Shown: positions 8,592 to 18,151 of the stretch, in pieces
Layout: every line of letters begins with the position of its first letter
Position numbering within the stretch: position 1 is the stretch's first letter
Position numbers and translations under genes: made by a program
Notes under the pieces: model-generated
What the model saw: the letters and a program-made list of their open reading frames with translations, nothing else
Told to the model about the DNA's origin: nothing
Databases searched by the model: none
Assembly: GCF_008642335.1 (NCBI RefSeq)
Contig: NZ_CP029191.1
Span: forward strand, 4,898,001 to 4,962,000
Direction of reading: 5' to 3'
Source of the DNA: Streptomyces venezuelae
GTDB taxonomy: Bacteria; Actinomycetota; Actinomycetes; Streptomycetales; Streptomycetaceae
DNA: 64,000 nucleotides

Positions 8592-9088
8592 GGCTGTCGC
8601 ACCGACGTCAGGGCCGCGTCGATGCCTCGGGACGGCGCCGGGGGGAGTGCGCCGCTCTGGCCGAGGAACCGATGGCCGACCCGGCGCACGAGGGGCGCTC
8701 GCGTGGTATCGACCACTGGCAATGAAACTGTGGACGGCGGGACTCGCTGCCCGTCCTTCTACGCATCGTGCTGGATGGGTTGTTCGCTGCGCAACCGTTT
8801 GGACCACATCTGAAGGGGGAAGGGCCGGGGATTCGGCCCGGGTGCCGGGACGGAGGCCGGCCGGCTCCGGGCGTCCCCGAAGCCGACCGTTCTCTTGGGT
8901 GACCGGGCTGCTGTCCCCTGCCGTCCGGTCACGTCACTGGAGCGAGGTCCCACGGCGCAGGGAGCGATCCCTGCGCCTCATCGCTCCAGCGGAGCCACGC
9001 GTGGTTCTTGCGGGCCCGCACCTGGCTGACACGGACACCGGGACCAACGAAGCGCCGCCGGGACCGGTCACGCGCCGTACGGGTGAGA
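8592..9088. other. Intergenic region without a convincing gene
   Basis: About 500 bp between two terminators. Open frames here lack Streptomyces codon bias, recognisable domains and ribosome sites. It holds the two-tier hairpin at 8937-8989, then the palindromes CCACGCGTGG (about 8995-9004) and TGCGGGCCCGCA (about 9009-9020). It could encode a small RNA, but no clear promoter was found. Confidence 0.5.
8937..8989. other. Two-tier hairpin, candidate structured RNA
   Basis: Outer arms CTGGAGCGA (8937-8945) and TCGCTCCAG (8981-8989) pair perfectly. They enclose an inner 10-bp stem, GGCGCAGGGA and TCCCTGCGCC (8954-8977), capped by the tetraloop GCGA, of GNRA type on the + strand. The asymmetric internal loop is 8 and 3 nt. 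Confidence 0.5.
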
Positions 9089-9110
9089 GCGGATCCGAAC
9101 TCAGATCCGC
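9089..9110 (-). terminator. Short hairpin after the chorismate mutase gene
   Basis: GCGGATC (9089-9095) pairs with GATCCGC (9104-9110) immediately beyond the stop codon of the minus-strand gene. Confidence 0.6.
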
Positions 9111-9112
9111 AG

Positions 9113-9406
9113 TCAGACACGGCCGCGGCACAGCTCCAGGAGCGTCATCGCGAGCGCCGTGCCGGGCTTGCCGAGCGCGTCCCTGTAGTGGCCGAGGATC
9201 TCCATCTCGCGGGAGAGGTTCACGCGGCGCCCGCCGGAGGTGATGCGGGCCTCCTGGATGACGGCCGAAACGGCCATGCGTTCCTGTACGAGACCGATGA
9301 TCCGGTCGTCGAGCGCGTCGATCCGCTCACGCGCGTTCTCGATCACACCGGCGGCCTCGGGGGTGCGGGCGCCGGTCTTGTCCGCAGTGGCGGTCGTCAT
9401 CGTCAT
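9113..9406 (-). CDS. Chorismate mutase (AroQ type)
   Basis: A 97-aa all-helical chorismate mutase converting chorismate to prephenate, the branch point to Phe and Tyr. The AroQ signature is visible: an N-terminal helix with ENARERIDALDDRIIGLVQERM (Arg and Asp contacts), then VNLSREMEILGHYRDALG and a final helix. It starts at ATG 9406, preceded by AAGGAG at 5-6 nt. A longer frame up to 9556 reads through the leader and is rejected. The gene stands alone, with an elaborate 5' leader (9407-9593) containing a possible Phe/Tyr leader peptide and a strong hairpin. Confidence 0.88.
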   Translation of the reverse strand: MTMTTATADKTGARTPEAAGVIENARERIDALDDRIIGLVQERMAVSAVIQEARITSGGRRVNLSREMEILGHYRDALGKPGTALAMTLLELCRGRV

Positions 9407-9462
9407 GGGGGTCTCCTTGTCGGAAGAGGTGCCCCGGAGCGGCAGGACCCGCGTACGACAGA

Positions 9463-9491
9463 GCGCCCCGGGCCTTGTCGGCCCGGGGCGC
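9463..9491 (-). promoter_or_regulatory. Leader hairpin, candidate attenuator, of the chorismate mutase gene
   Basis: GCGCCCCGGGCC (9463-9474) and GGCCCGGGGCGC (9480-9491) form a perfect 12-bp, nearly all G/C stem with a 5-nt loop in the mRNA leader, 24 nt after the leader peptide stop and about 56 nt before the start codon. It has no long U-run, so termination would be atypical. It could also act on translation or mRNA stability. Confidence 0.55.
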
Positions 9492-9515
9492 CCGGTAAGT
9501 CGCTTGTCGGTGGGA

Positions 9516-9587
9516 TCAAGCAGCTCGACCATGGCAGCCGGCAGGCCGGTTGCCATAGGTAAAGAGGAAGCTGAGGTGCTTGGTCAC
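9516..9587 (-). CDS. Candidate leader peptide with a Phe/Tyr cluster
   Basis: A 23-codon frame starting at GTG 9587, exactly 6 nt after the -10-like CATACT, so it would be translated from a leaderless mRNA. It reads MTKHLSFLFTYG and stops at 9516. The Phe-Leu-Phe-Thr-Tyr run uses TTT and TAT, both rare in this genome. It is followed by a strong hairpin and then by chorismate mutase, an enzyme of Phe/Tyr synthesis. This is the layout of ribosome-mediated attenuation. It is inference from position and composition; comparison across species would decide it. Confidence 0.45.
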   Translation of the reverse strand: MTKHLSFLFTYGNRPAGCHGRAA

Positions 9588-9593
9588 GGAGCC

Positions 9594-9624
9594 AGTATGC
9601 CCCCACGCGCAGGTGGCGGGTCAA
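9594..9624 (-). promoter_or_regulatory. Candidate promoter of the chorismate mutase transcript
   Basis: On the minus strand, TTGACC (9624-9619) and CATACT (9599-9594) are separated by 19 nt, slightly long for a vegetative promoter. The predicted start falls at the GTG of the leader peptide. Confidence 0.45.
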
Positions 9625-9712
9625 TCGGGACTCCCCGCGGCTCGGATGCTGAGACGCCCGCCGTTGCGCGGGGGCGCCGTCGGATACGACGAAGGGGTCG
9701 CGCCGGGCCCGT

Positions 9713-9718
9713 TAGAAT
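9713..9718 (+). promoter_or_regulatory. Candidate -10 box for guaA (TAGAAT)
   Basis: TAGAAT is a near-ideal vegetative -10 box, 78 nt upstream of the guaA start. No good -35 match is seen at 17-19 nt. Confidence 0.4.
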
Positions 9719-9796
9719 TGACAAACACAGACCCCCTGCTCACGCACGAGCCTCTGCTCACGCACCGCTCAAGCTCAACGCCGGAAGGCCGCCGCC

Positions 9797-11383
<1,587 letters not shown>

Positions 11384-11424
11384 CCCCCGCGGTCGACCTT
11401 CCCCAGGCTTGCTGAGTCTGCTGA

Positions 11425-11473
11425 GCGCCGGTGCCGCCCTTCCGTCCACGTGACGGAGGGGCGGCACCGGCGT
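11425..11473. terminator. Bidirectional terminator between guaA and the PNPOx-like gene
   Basis: A long interrupted stem: GCGCCGGTGCCGCCC with GGGCGGCACCGGCG, then an inner CCGTC with GACGG. It lies between convergent stop codons, 3 nt from that of the minus-strand gene. Confidence 0.85.
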
Positions 11474-11475
11474 TC

Positions 11476-11955
11476 TCACGTCCGGCGCGTGACGCGCACC
11501 CCGGCGCCCGGCCTCCACAGCTGCACCGCCAGGTACTTCCCGTCCTCGATGGAGGTCCGCACGACCTCCGTCAGTTCCGTGCGGAAGAGGTGGAAGGCGT
11601 CCGGGTCCGGCGGACGCACCGTGTCCGCGTACCGCGCGACGGTCGCCGCGTCCCGCACCTCCACCGCCCGTCCCGCGATACGGACGTCGCCGCCCGCCAT
11701 CTCCGTGCCCGCCCCCGGGTTCGCCTGCAGGGCGAAGCGCGGATCGCGGCGCAGGTCGAGCGCCTTGAGCGAGTTCGGCATCATGCCGAGCCACAGCTCC
11801 CCGTGGAGGAAGCGGACTTCGAGCCCCGTCGTACGCGGCGAACCGTCCTTGCGGAGCGTCGCGAGGACATGGTGCGTGAACGCGCCGAACCGCTGCTCGA
11901 CGGTCGCGGCGAGATCCGGCTCCGCGTCGGCGAATGCTTCCCAATTGCACGTCAT
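11476..11955 (-). CDS. Pyridoxamine 5'-phosphate oxidase-fold protein
   Basis: A 159-aa single-domain protein with the split-barrel PNPOx fold: an early FGAFTHHVLATLRKDGSPRTTGLEVRFLHGE block, LKALDLRRDPRFAL, and a closing RTELTEVVRTS then YLAVQLWRPG. Members of this group bind FMN or F420 and are often reductases. There is no sign of the PLP-specific C-terminal region of true PdxH, so a PLP-synthesis role is unlikely. Monocistronic; no distinct ribosome site is seen before ATG 11955. Confidence 0.75.
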   Translation of the reverse strand: MTCNWEAFADAEPDLAATVEQRFGAFTHHVLATLRKDGSPRTTGLEVRFLHGELWLGMMPNSLKALDLRRDPRFALQANPGAGTEMAGGDVRIAGRAVEVRDAATVARYADTVRPPDPDAFHLFRTELTEVVRTSIEDGKYLAVQLWRPGAGVRVTRRT

Positions 11956-12135
11956 ACGTCGAGTCTGCCGCCGATACCCGACACCTCCTGTCGCCTTTCA
12001 CCGCCCCGTTCACCGTCCTGCCGAACACACCGCACCTCGCACCTTTGATCGTGTCCCCTTGATCGCGTCACACCCCTGTTTTCCTGTGCTTCCCGCCGGT
12101 AACTTCCGCCCCGTACAGCCACGGATGGAGGACAC

Positions 12136-12921
12136 ATGCAGGCGCCCACACCGATACCCGTCGAGCGGTTGCAGTTCGCGATGCCGCCCGTCCACACCTC
12201 CGTGGCGGACGAACGACGGCACCGCAAGGAGCGGCTCGCGGGCGCACTGCGGATCTTCGGCAGGCTCGGGTACGAGGACGGGGTCTCCGGCCACATCACC
12301 GCACGCGACCCGGAGTACACCGACTGCTTCTGGGTGAACCCCTTCGGAATGCCCTTCAAGCACATCACCGTGGGGGACCTCGTCCTCGCCAACGCGGACG
12401 GGCAGGTCGTCGAGGGGCGCCACCACGTCAACCAGGCCGCGTTCACCGTGCACGCCCAGGCCCATCTGGCACGCCCCGACGTGGTCGCCGTCGCACACTG
12501 CCACTCCCTGCACGGCCGCGCGCTGTCCACACTCGGCGAACTCCTGGACCCGATCACCCAGGAGGCCTGCGCCTTCTACGAGCACCACGCGCTGTACGAC
12601 GGCTACACCGGCGTCGTCGTCGACGCCGAGGAGGGCCGGCGGATCGCCACCGCGCTCGGCGACCACAAGGCGGTCGTCCTGCGCAACCACGGCCTGCTCA
12701 CGGTCGGGGACTCCGTCGACGCCGCGGCCTGGTGGTTCATCTCCATGGAACGCTCCTGCCAGGTCCAGCTGAGCGCACGGGCGGCCGGGCGGCCCGTGCT
12801 GATCGGCCACAAGCAGGCGGTGCAGACCCGCGAACAGCTCGGCAGCGACCTGGTCGCGTGGATCAACTACCAGTCCCTGTGGCAGGACATCAGCCGCAGC
12901 GAACCCGATCTCCTGGCCTGA
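12136..12921 (+). CDS. Class II aldolase/adducin-domain protein
   Basis: A 261-aa metal-dependent aldolase-fold protein. The Zn-binding pair is in VAHCHSLHG and a third His is in RNHGLLTVG; the upstream GHITARDPE with WVNPFG is the substrate-phosphate region. An acidic residue (QEACAFYEHH) may be the catalytic base. It resembles the adducin-like group annotated as class II aldolases of unknown substrate more than sugar-phosphate aldolases such as FucA. ATG 12136 follows ATGGAGGACAC (site GGAGG). Monocistronic. Confidence 0.82.
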   Translation: MQAPTPIPVERLQFAMPPVHTSVADERRHRKERLAGALRIFGRLGYEDGVSGHITARDPEYTDCFWVNPFGMPFKHITVGDLVLANADGQVVEGRHHVNQAAFTVHAQAHLARPDVVAVAHCHSLHGRALSTLGELLDPITQEACAFYEHHALYDGYTGVVVDAEEGRRIATALGDHKAVVLRNHGLLTVGDSVDAAAWWFISMERSCQVQLSARAAGRPVLIGHKQAVQTREQLGSDLVAWINYQSLWQDISRSEPDLLA

Positions 12922-13051
12922 CCTCGACGTCAACACCGAGCCGCCCCTTTCACCCCCGCTGACCTCACCCCGGGCATTCGTTCGCCTTGCAGTACGGCAC
13001 AATTCCCTTCCTCTGCAGGGAAGTTCGCGGGAAGCCTCAGAGGCTTCGAGG

Positions 13052-14338
13052 GTGGGGAAGGCGGCGTACGCGGTGGCGGTGCAGGAGGCGGGGCAGGGCG
13101 TGCACGGGGGCGGTTGCACGTGCGGCGGCTGCCCGCACGGGGCGCGTGAAGGGCATCGGCGCGCCGTGGCCGCGTTCCTGGCCCAGCGCGACGGGTTCGC
13201 GGCGGGGGAGGGGCTGCCGGCGGCCGTCGCGCACTCGGCGGGCGCCTCGCGGCAGTGGGTGTCGGACGAGCTGACCCAGTCCGCGCGCACCGTCGCCGAG
13301 CGCGGCAGGGCCGAGGGCGAGGCCTGGCTGCGACGCCTGTGGACCCGCACGCTCGGCATCGTCTGGGGCTCCTTCGGTGTACTCCTCGTCGTCCAGGCGC
13401 TCACCGCGATCGGCGCGGGCTGGTCGGACGCGCGCACGGCCGGCCTCCTCGCCGCCTTCGTCATGGGCGGCCTGCTGACCGGCGCCGCATACGCGCACCG
13501 GGCGCGCGGCGGTGTCCTCGCGCCGGTGATCGGCGAGGACAACCGGCTCTCCACCTCGCGCGCCGTGGCGGCCGCCTGGGTGCTCCTCGTCGTCTTCGCC
13601 GTACTCGTCCTCGTCGGCGAACTCGCGGCGGCCTCGAGCCACGCGGAACGCGACGAACTGATCGAGGGGTTGCAACTCGCCCGCGCCGCGGGAACGGTGA
13701 CGGTCCTCGCCGTGGTGTGCGCGGTCGCCGTCCTGGTGCGCAGGGTCGTCGGCCTGCGCGTGCTGGGCCAGCGCCTGCAGAAGGTCCGCGCGGACCGGCC
13801 GCGGGCCTCCGACCCGCTCACGGACGACGCCGGTCGCGGCAGCTTCGCCGACGCGCAGTACGTCCTGATCAGCGCCGTCGCCGTGATCTTCGCCGCCGTC
13901 CGCCTGGCCCGCCGCCCCGAGCAGCTGCCCGACCTGCCGTGGGGCCTCGCCCTGCTCGTGCTGGTCTCCGCCGCCACGTACCTGGCGGGGAAGTACGCCG
14001 AAGGCGGCCGCCCCGTGATCCTCTCCGTCGTCCGCGCGCGGGAGGCCGGCGACCTCGACGCCCCCATCCGCACGGGCGACGACATCGAGATCCGTGGCGC
14101 GGGCTTCGTCCCGCCCGGCGCCGGGGACGCGGACCGGCTCGCCCGCACGGTCGTCCGCATCGGCACCGTCCACGTCCACGTGCCGCTCGTCCCCGTACCG
14201 GGCGGCTTCACCAATCCGACCGACGCGGTCCTCACCGTCCCCGTCCCCGTCGACGTGGAACCCGGCCGCGTCGAGGTCCAGGTCGTCACGGCCGCGGGCG
14301 TCGAGACGAACCGCGTCACGATCGACGTGACGGACTGA
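13052..14338 (+). CDS. Multi-spanning membrane protein with a C-terminal beta-rich domain
   Basis: A 428-aa protein of unknown function. Its N-terminus has a Cys/His-rich stretch (GGCTCGGCPHGAREGH) that could bind metal, followed by an amphipathic region. About six hydrophobic spans follow, roughly residues 95-310, and then a C-terminal domain of about 100 residues rich in Val/Thr and charged pairs (IEIRGAGFVPPG to VTAAGVETNRVTIDV), which looks like a beta-sandwich or IPT/TIG-type fold. GTG 13052 is assigned. A short inverted repeat, GAAGCCTCAGAGGCTTC, just precedes the start and may affect translation. Confidence 0.7.
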   Translation: MGKAAYAVAVQEAGQGVHGGGCTCGGCPHGAREGHRRAVAAFLAQRDGFAAGEGLPAAVAHSAGASRQWVSDELTQSARTVAERGRAEGEAWLRRLWTRTLGIVWGSFGVLLVVQALTAIGAGWSDARTAGLLAAFVMGGLLTGAAYAHRARGGVLAPVIGEDNRLSTSRAVAAAWVLLVVFAVLVLVGELAAASSHAERDELIEGLQLARAAGTVTVLAVVCAVAVLVRRVVGLRVLGQRLQKVRADRPRASDPLTDDAGRGSFADAQYVLISAVAVIFAAVRLARRPEQLPDLPWGLALLVLVSAATYLAGKYAEGGRPVILSVVRAREAGDLDAPIRTGDDIEIRGAGFVPPGAGDADRLARTVVRIGTVHVHVPLVPVPGGFTNPTDAVLTVPVPVDVEPGRVEVQVVTAAGVETNRVTIDVTD

Positions 14339-14503
14339 CCCACAACGTCCCCCCCCCTCTCCTCCCACGCTCTGCCCCGGGCCCCTCGCCCGGACCGCCG
14401 ACGCAATCCCCCTGCACACCACTGAGCAGCGGCCCCTCTTCGTACGTATCGTCAAATGACGGGACCACGCGAGACGGGACCACGCGAGAGGCGGCGGAGT
14501 GCC

Positions 14504-15091
14504 ATGGCGCACGGCATGCGTACGAACAGCCACACCGGTCACACGGGCCACGCCGGTCACGCGGGCCGCACCAGGCGTGACGTCTGGCGGGAGTCCGCCA
14601 CGCGCTACGCCCTGCTCCCCCTGCGGATCTTCCTCGGCGTCACCTTCATCTACGCGGGCCTGGACAAGCTCACCGACAGCACCTTCATGCAGGCGAGCGG
14701 CGCGGGCTCGATCGGCGCCCAGATGGAGGGAGTCCGCGACATCTCCGCGGTCCCCGCTCTCGTCGACCTTTCCCTTAAAAGCCCCGTCGGCTTCGGCTAC
14801 GCCATCGCCCTCGGAGAGCTCGCCGTCGGCATCGGCACCCTGATCGGGCTGTTCGCCCGGGTCGCCGCAGTCGGTGGCGCCCTCATCTCGCTCAGCCTCT
14901 GGCTGACCGTGAGCTGGCAGGAGGAGCCCTACTACTACGGCAACGACCTGGCCTACCTGATGGCCTGGCTGCCGCTGGTCCTCGCCGGAGCCGCGGTCCT
15001 CTCCGTCGACGCCCTGCGCGCCGCCCGCCGCCGAACGCCCCGGGGCCCGGACGGACCCGCTAGGACAGGCCCTGGTCCCGCGGCTCCCTGA
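14504..15091 (+). CDS. DoxX-family membrane protein
   Basis: A 195-aa four-helix membrane protein of the DoxX family: LRIFLGVTFIYAGLDKL at the first span, then FGYAIALGELAVGIGTLIGLFARVAAVGG and a Trp-rich third/fourth span. The N-terminus has a His/Gly repeat (HTGHTGHAGHAG). ATG 14504 is preferred because GGCGGAG lies 4 nt before it. An upstream ATG at 14456 has a -10-like TATCGT only 3 nt away and is more likely in the leader. Relatives take part in sulfur or redox chemistry at the membrane, but the role here is unknown. The 3' end overlaps the convergent gene by 32 bp. Confidence 0.8.
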   Translation: MAHGMRTNSHTGHTGHAGHAGRTRRDVWRESATRYALLPLRIFLGVTFIYAGLDKLTDSTFMQASGAGSIGAQMEGVRDISAVPALVDLSLKSPVGFGYAIALGELAVGIGTLIGLFARVAAVGGALISLSLWLTVSWQEEPYYYGNDLAYLMAWLPLVLAGAAVLSVDALRAARRRTPRGPDGPARTGPGPAAP

Positions 15092-15311
15092 CGCCCCCGA
15101 CACCACCGCCGGAACGCGCCGCCCCTCTCGGACGTATCCCATGGATCGCCGCCGCCACGCCCGCCAGGAACAGGCCGGCCATCATGAGCGGCAGCGCGAC
15201 GAACCACGGCGCGTCCCAGGCGCCGCCCGCGTCCCCCGCGTACACGACCGCGACCGTCAGCAGGCAGAGCCCCGCGACCAGCTTGCCGGGGTGGAATTCA
15301 TGACGTAGCAC
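15060..15311 (-). CDS. Small two-span membrane protein
   Basis: An 83-aa protein with two hydrophobic spans (LVAGLCLLTVAVVYAG and FVALPLMMAGLFLAGVAAAI) and an Arg/Gly-rich cytoplasmic tail. GTG 15311 lies 14 nt inside the upstream PspC gene, suggesting translational coupling and a shared role at the membrane. The last 32 bp overlap the 3' end of the DoxX gene on the other strand. I do not recognise a function. Confidence 0.7.
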   Translation of the reverse strand: MLRHEFHPGKLVAGLCLLTVAVVYAGDAGGAWDAPWFVALPLMMAGLFLAGVAAAIHGIRPRGAARSGGGVGGVREPRDQGLS

Positions 15312-16677
15312 GGGTCACCTTCGCTTGTCCGACGCCGACTTCGAGGCGCAGATCGATCGTGCCGCCGCCGTCGCCGCCCGAGGGCGGCCGCAGCGTCACC
15401 GTCTTCTCCCGGCCCGGAGCGACGTCCAGGTCCTTGTCCTTGTCGCCCGGCAACGTGATGTCGCCGACGCCCACTTCCACATCGAGCCGCACGGTGGCGT
15501 CCTTCGGCAGGATCACGTCGATGCTGCCCGCGCCGATCTCGGCACTCGTCCGCAACGTCTTGCCCTTGCCGACGTCGAGCTTGCTCAGATCGAGCGTGCC
15601 GGTGCCGAGCCCCACCTCGTACTGAGGCCGGACGTCCGCCACCGCGGTCGGTATCCAGTCCGTGTGCACGTAGTGCGTCGTGATGTTCTTCGGCAGGGCC
15701 GCCGAGGCGGCGAGGAGTCCGGCGGTGAGCACCGCCAGCACGATCGACCCGGCCCCGGTGCGCCCGAGGAAGGCGCTCACCGCGATGCCGAGGCCGAACA
15801 CTCCGAGCGCGCACGCGAGGCCCACCTGCAAGGTCGTCCCGAGCGGATGGTCCTCCCAGGTCAGCCCGGTCCCGAGACCGCCCGCGAGGAGGGCGGTCAG
15901 GAACACCCAGCCGCCGATCCAGCGTGGCCCGCGCGGTGCGGGGGCGGGCGGCGGCACTTTCGCCTCGCGGAACACGCCCGCCCGGTGGCCCGCCACCCGG
16001 TACTCGACGTTGAGGCCCTCGGCCTTGAGACCGTCCGGACCCCAGAAATAGCCCGAGATCCCGTCGTACGTCCCGTCCTTGATGATCGGGTCGCGCCACC
16101 ACGAGGGGCCCCCGGCGACGGGCGGCGCCTTCGCCTCCGGCGGTGCGTCCGCCGCGGCCTGCGCCGCCACCGGATCGGGGTCGAGGGTGTCGCGCTGCTG
16201 CGACCAATACCCGGCGCCCGCGAGGAGCAGGGCGAGAACCGCGGCGAAGGTCAGCGCCCCGCCGTTGTTCAGCAGCGTCAGGAAGACGCCACAGCCGACG
16301 AGCGCGAAGAGCACGGCGGTCAGCGCCTGGCCGTCGACCCGGCCGGAGAGGAGCCTGCGCGCCTCGTTCTCCTCCGCGTCCTCGTACGGCACGAAGAGCC
16401 ACGCGAAGCCGTAGAACACCAGACCCAACCCGCTCGTGATCGCGAGCACGGCCAGGCCGATGCGGAAGATCACCGGGTCCATGTCGCAGTGCCGGCCGAG
16501 ACCGGCGCACACGCCGCCGATCTTCTTCTGCCGACGGTCGCGGCGGAACTTGCGCTCCTCCGCGGGCAGGCCCGGCTCAGAAGCGTCCACGGGACCGCCC
16601 GGGACGCCGTGCGCGGCGCGCGAGGCGCCGCGGATGGCGGCCTCGGTCTCCGTCTCGGCGGGCTGCTGATCTGTCAT
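15298..16677 (-). CDS. PspC-domain membrane protein with LiaF-like C-terminal domain
   Basis: A 459-aa protein. A PspC domain (residues about 45-110: FRRDRRQKKIGGVCAGLG then a Phe/Leu-rich span) is followed by further spans and a linker region. The C-terminus, about 120 residues, is a repetitive beta-strand domain (GTGTLDLSKLDV, SAEIGAGSIDVILP, VEVGVGDITLPG, LRLEVGVGQAKV), matching the LiaF/DUF4097 'toastrack' fold. It is divergent from a PspC-headed histidine kinase, so it is probably the membrane partner or input to that kinase in an envelope-stress response, like LiaF with LiaRS in Bacillus. The 170-bp divergent region has repeated boxes. Confidence 0.85.
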   Translation of the reverse strand: MTDQQPAETETEAAIRGASRAAHGVPGGPVDASEPGLPAEERKFRRDRRQKKIGGVCAGLGRHCDMDPVIFRIGLAVLAITSGLGLVFYGFAWLFVPYEDAEENEARRLLSGRVDGQALTAVLFALVGCGVFLTLLNNGGALTFAAVLALLLAGAGYWSQQRDTLDPDPVAAQAAADAPPEAKAPPVAGGPSWWRDPIIKDGTYDGISGYFWGPDGLKAEGLNVEYRVAGHRAGVFREAKVPPPAPAPRGPRWIGGWVFLTALLAGGLGTGLTWEDHPLGTTLQVGLACALGVFGLGIAVSAFLGRTGAGSIVLAVLTAGLLAASAALPKNITTHYVHTDWIPTAVADVRPQYEVGLGTGTLDLSKLDVGKGKTLRTSAEIGAGSIDVILPKDATVRLDVEVGVGDITLPGDKDKDLDVAPGREKTVTLRPPSGGDGGGTIDLRLEVGVGQAKVTRATS

Positions 16678-16732
16678 GTGTCCATGGTGACCGCCGCGGG
16701 GCCGCCGCGGCAGTCGGGACGACCCTGGACGA

Positions 16733-16826
16733 ACCCTGATATCGCCCCTGAGACCCTGCGGGCCGCACCCCTGACAGGGACGGGGCAGGGGAACGGATCA
16801 GGGAAGTCTCGGGGGTCGACCCTGAT
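16733..16826. promoter_or_regulatory. Repeated ACCCTGAT boxes between the divergent PspC genes
   Basis: ACCCTGAT at 16733-16740, GATCAGGG (its reverse form) at 16796-16803 and GACCCTGAT at 16818-16826, with further CCCTGA/CCCTGC half copies at 16745-16775. They look like binding sites for the NarL-type regulator of the adjacent two-component system or another autoregulator. Confidence 0.45.
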
Positions 16827-16861
16827 GCTCCCACCCGCGCCCGCGTGTGAATATCGAGAAC

Positions 16862-18151
16862 ATGCCGGAAGCCGCTGCACCGCCCATCGACGACGTCCGA
16901 CCGCTGCGCAAGCTCTATCGCAGCGGTGACGGGCGCTGGCTCGGCGGTGTCGCACGCGGTCTGGCCGGACACCTCGGGCTGCCCGTGATCTGGGTCCGGC
17001 TGATCTTCGTCGGCCTGTTCACGGCGGACGGCCTCGGCGGTCTGCTCTACGCGGCGTTCTGGTTCTTCGTCCCGCTCGGAGTGGGCGGAGTGGACGCCCA
17101 GCGGCCCCCCGCGGCCGTCACGGCAGAGACGGCGCCGGACGGCCGCCGAAGACTCGTCGCCCGCAAGCCCGACAAGGGCCAACTCGTCGCGCTCCTCGCG
17201 ATGGTCGTCGTCGCCATGGTCTTCGTCGGCAACGTGGACCTGGACGGCTCGACGAAGGCGTACGTCGTCCCGACCCTGCTCGTCGCCGCGGGCGTCGCCC
17301 TCGTCTGGCGGCAGGCCGACAACGCCCGCAGGGCCCGCTGGATGGCCGTCGGCCGTCGCAGGCGCACCCTGACGATCGCCCGCTCGGCCGCCGGAGTGCT
17401 GCTGGTCGGCGCGGGGGTGTCCGGCATCTTCGTGCTGCAGGGCTCCGCCGCGCACCTGGGCGCCGTGCTGCAGGCCTCGCTCGCCGTGCTCGTCGGTGTC
17501 GCACTGCTCGCCGGCCCCTACCTCGTCCGCATGATGCAGGACCTCTCCGAGGAGCGGCTCATGCGCATCCGCGCCCAGGAGAGAGCCGAGGTCGCCGCCC
17601 ATGTGCACGACTCCGTGCTGCACACCCTGACCCTGATCCAGCGCAACGCGGAGAGCGCGAGTGAGGTGCGCCGTCTCGCCCGCGCCCAGGAGCGCGACCT
17701 GCGTGCCTGGCTCTACAAACCCGAGGGCACCGGCAAGGACGAGGACGAGGAACCCGACACCCTCGCCGAAGCGGTGCGCCGCAGCGCCGCCGAGGTCGAG
17801 GACAAGCACGGCGTTCCCATCGAGGTCGTCGTCGTGGGCGACTGCCCGCTCGACGAGCGGCTGACCGCACAGATGCAGGCCGCGAGGGAAGCGATGGTGA
17901 ACGCCGCCAAGTACGGTGGCGAAGGCGGCGCGGTGCAGGTCTTCGCCGAAGTCGAGGGGGAGACGGTGTTCGTGTCCGTACGGGACCGCGGTCCCGGGTT
18001 CGATCTGGACTCCGTGCCGGACGACCGCATGGGCGTACGAGAATCGATCATCGGCCGTATGCAGCGCAACGGCGGCACGGCGCGGCTGCGCGCGGTGCCG
18101 GGCGGCGGCACGGAAGTCGAGCTGGAGATGGAGAGGACGGCGACGACATGA
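16862..18151 (+). CDS. PspC-domain sensor histidine kinase
   Basis: A 429-aa kinase from ATG 16862; GTG 16847 is an alternative. The first ~65 residues are a PspC domain (RPLRKLYRSGDGRWLGGVARG, then a span), followed by three or four spans to about residue 225. The transmitter has the phosphoacceptor His in AAHVHDSVLHTL, and the ATPase has N-box REAMVNAAKYGG and G-box RDRGPGFDLDSV. PspC-to-kinase fusions are a feature of Actinobacteria. It is inferred to sense envelope stress together with the divergent PspC/LiaF-like protein. It overlaps the regulator gene by 4 nt (ATGA). Confidence 0.9.
   Translation: MPEAAAPPIDDVRPLRKLYRSGDGRWLGGVARGLAGHLGLPVIWVRLIFVGLFTADGLGGLLYAAFWFFVPLGVGGVDAQRPPAAVTAETAPDGRRRLVARKPDKGQLVALLAMVVVAMVFVGNVDLDGSTKAYVVPTLLVAAGVALVWRQADNARRARWMAVGRRRRTLTIARSAAGVLLVGAGVSGIFVLQGSAAHLGAVLQASLAVLVGVALLAGPYLVRMMQDLSEERLMRIRAQERAEVAAHVHDSVLHTLTLIQRNAESASEVRRLARAQERDLRAWLYKPEGTGKDEDEEPDTLAEAVRRSAAEVEDKHGVPIEVVVVGDCPLDERLTAQMQAAREAMVNAAKYGGEGGAVQVFAEVEGETVFVSVRDRGPGFDLDSVPDDRMGVRESIIGRMQRNGGTARLRAVPGGGTEVELEMERTATT

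Noticed and set aside
8590..9243. Open frames in the region before chorismate mutase
   Set aside because: No domain, no ribosome site, frame composition expected from GC-rich non-coding DNA, and it crosses terminators and the chorismate mutase gene.
9505..9528. TTGTCGGTG resembling the PafBC motif
   Set aside because: No TANNNT is found 8 nt downstream (CAGCTC instead), and no gene starts close by.
12010..15142. Very long antisense frames opposite the aldolase-like and membrane protein genes
   Set aside because: Shadows of GC-rich coding DNA: Arg/Gly/Pro-rich, no motifs, opposite genes with clear protein families.
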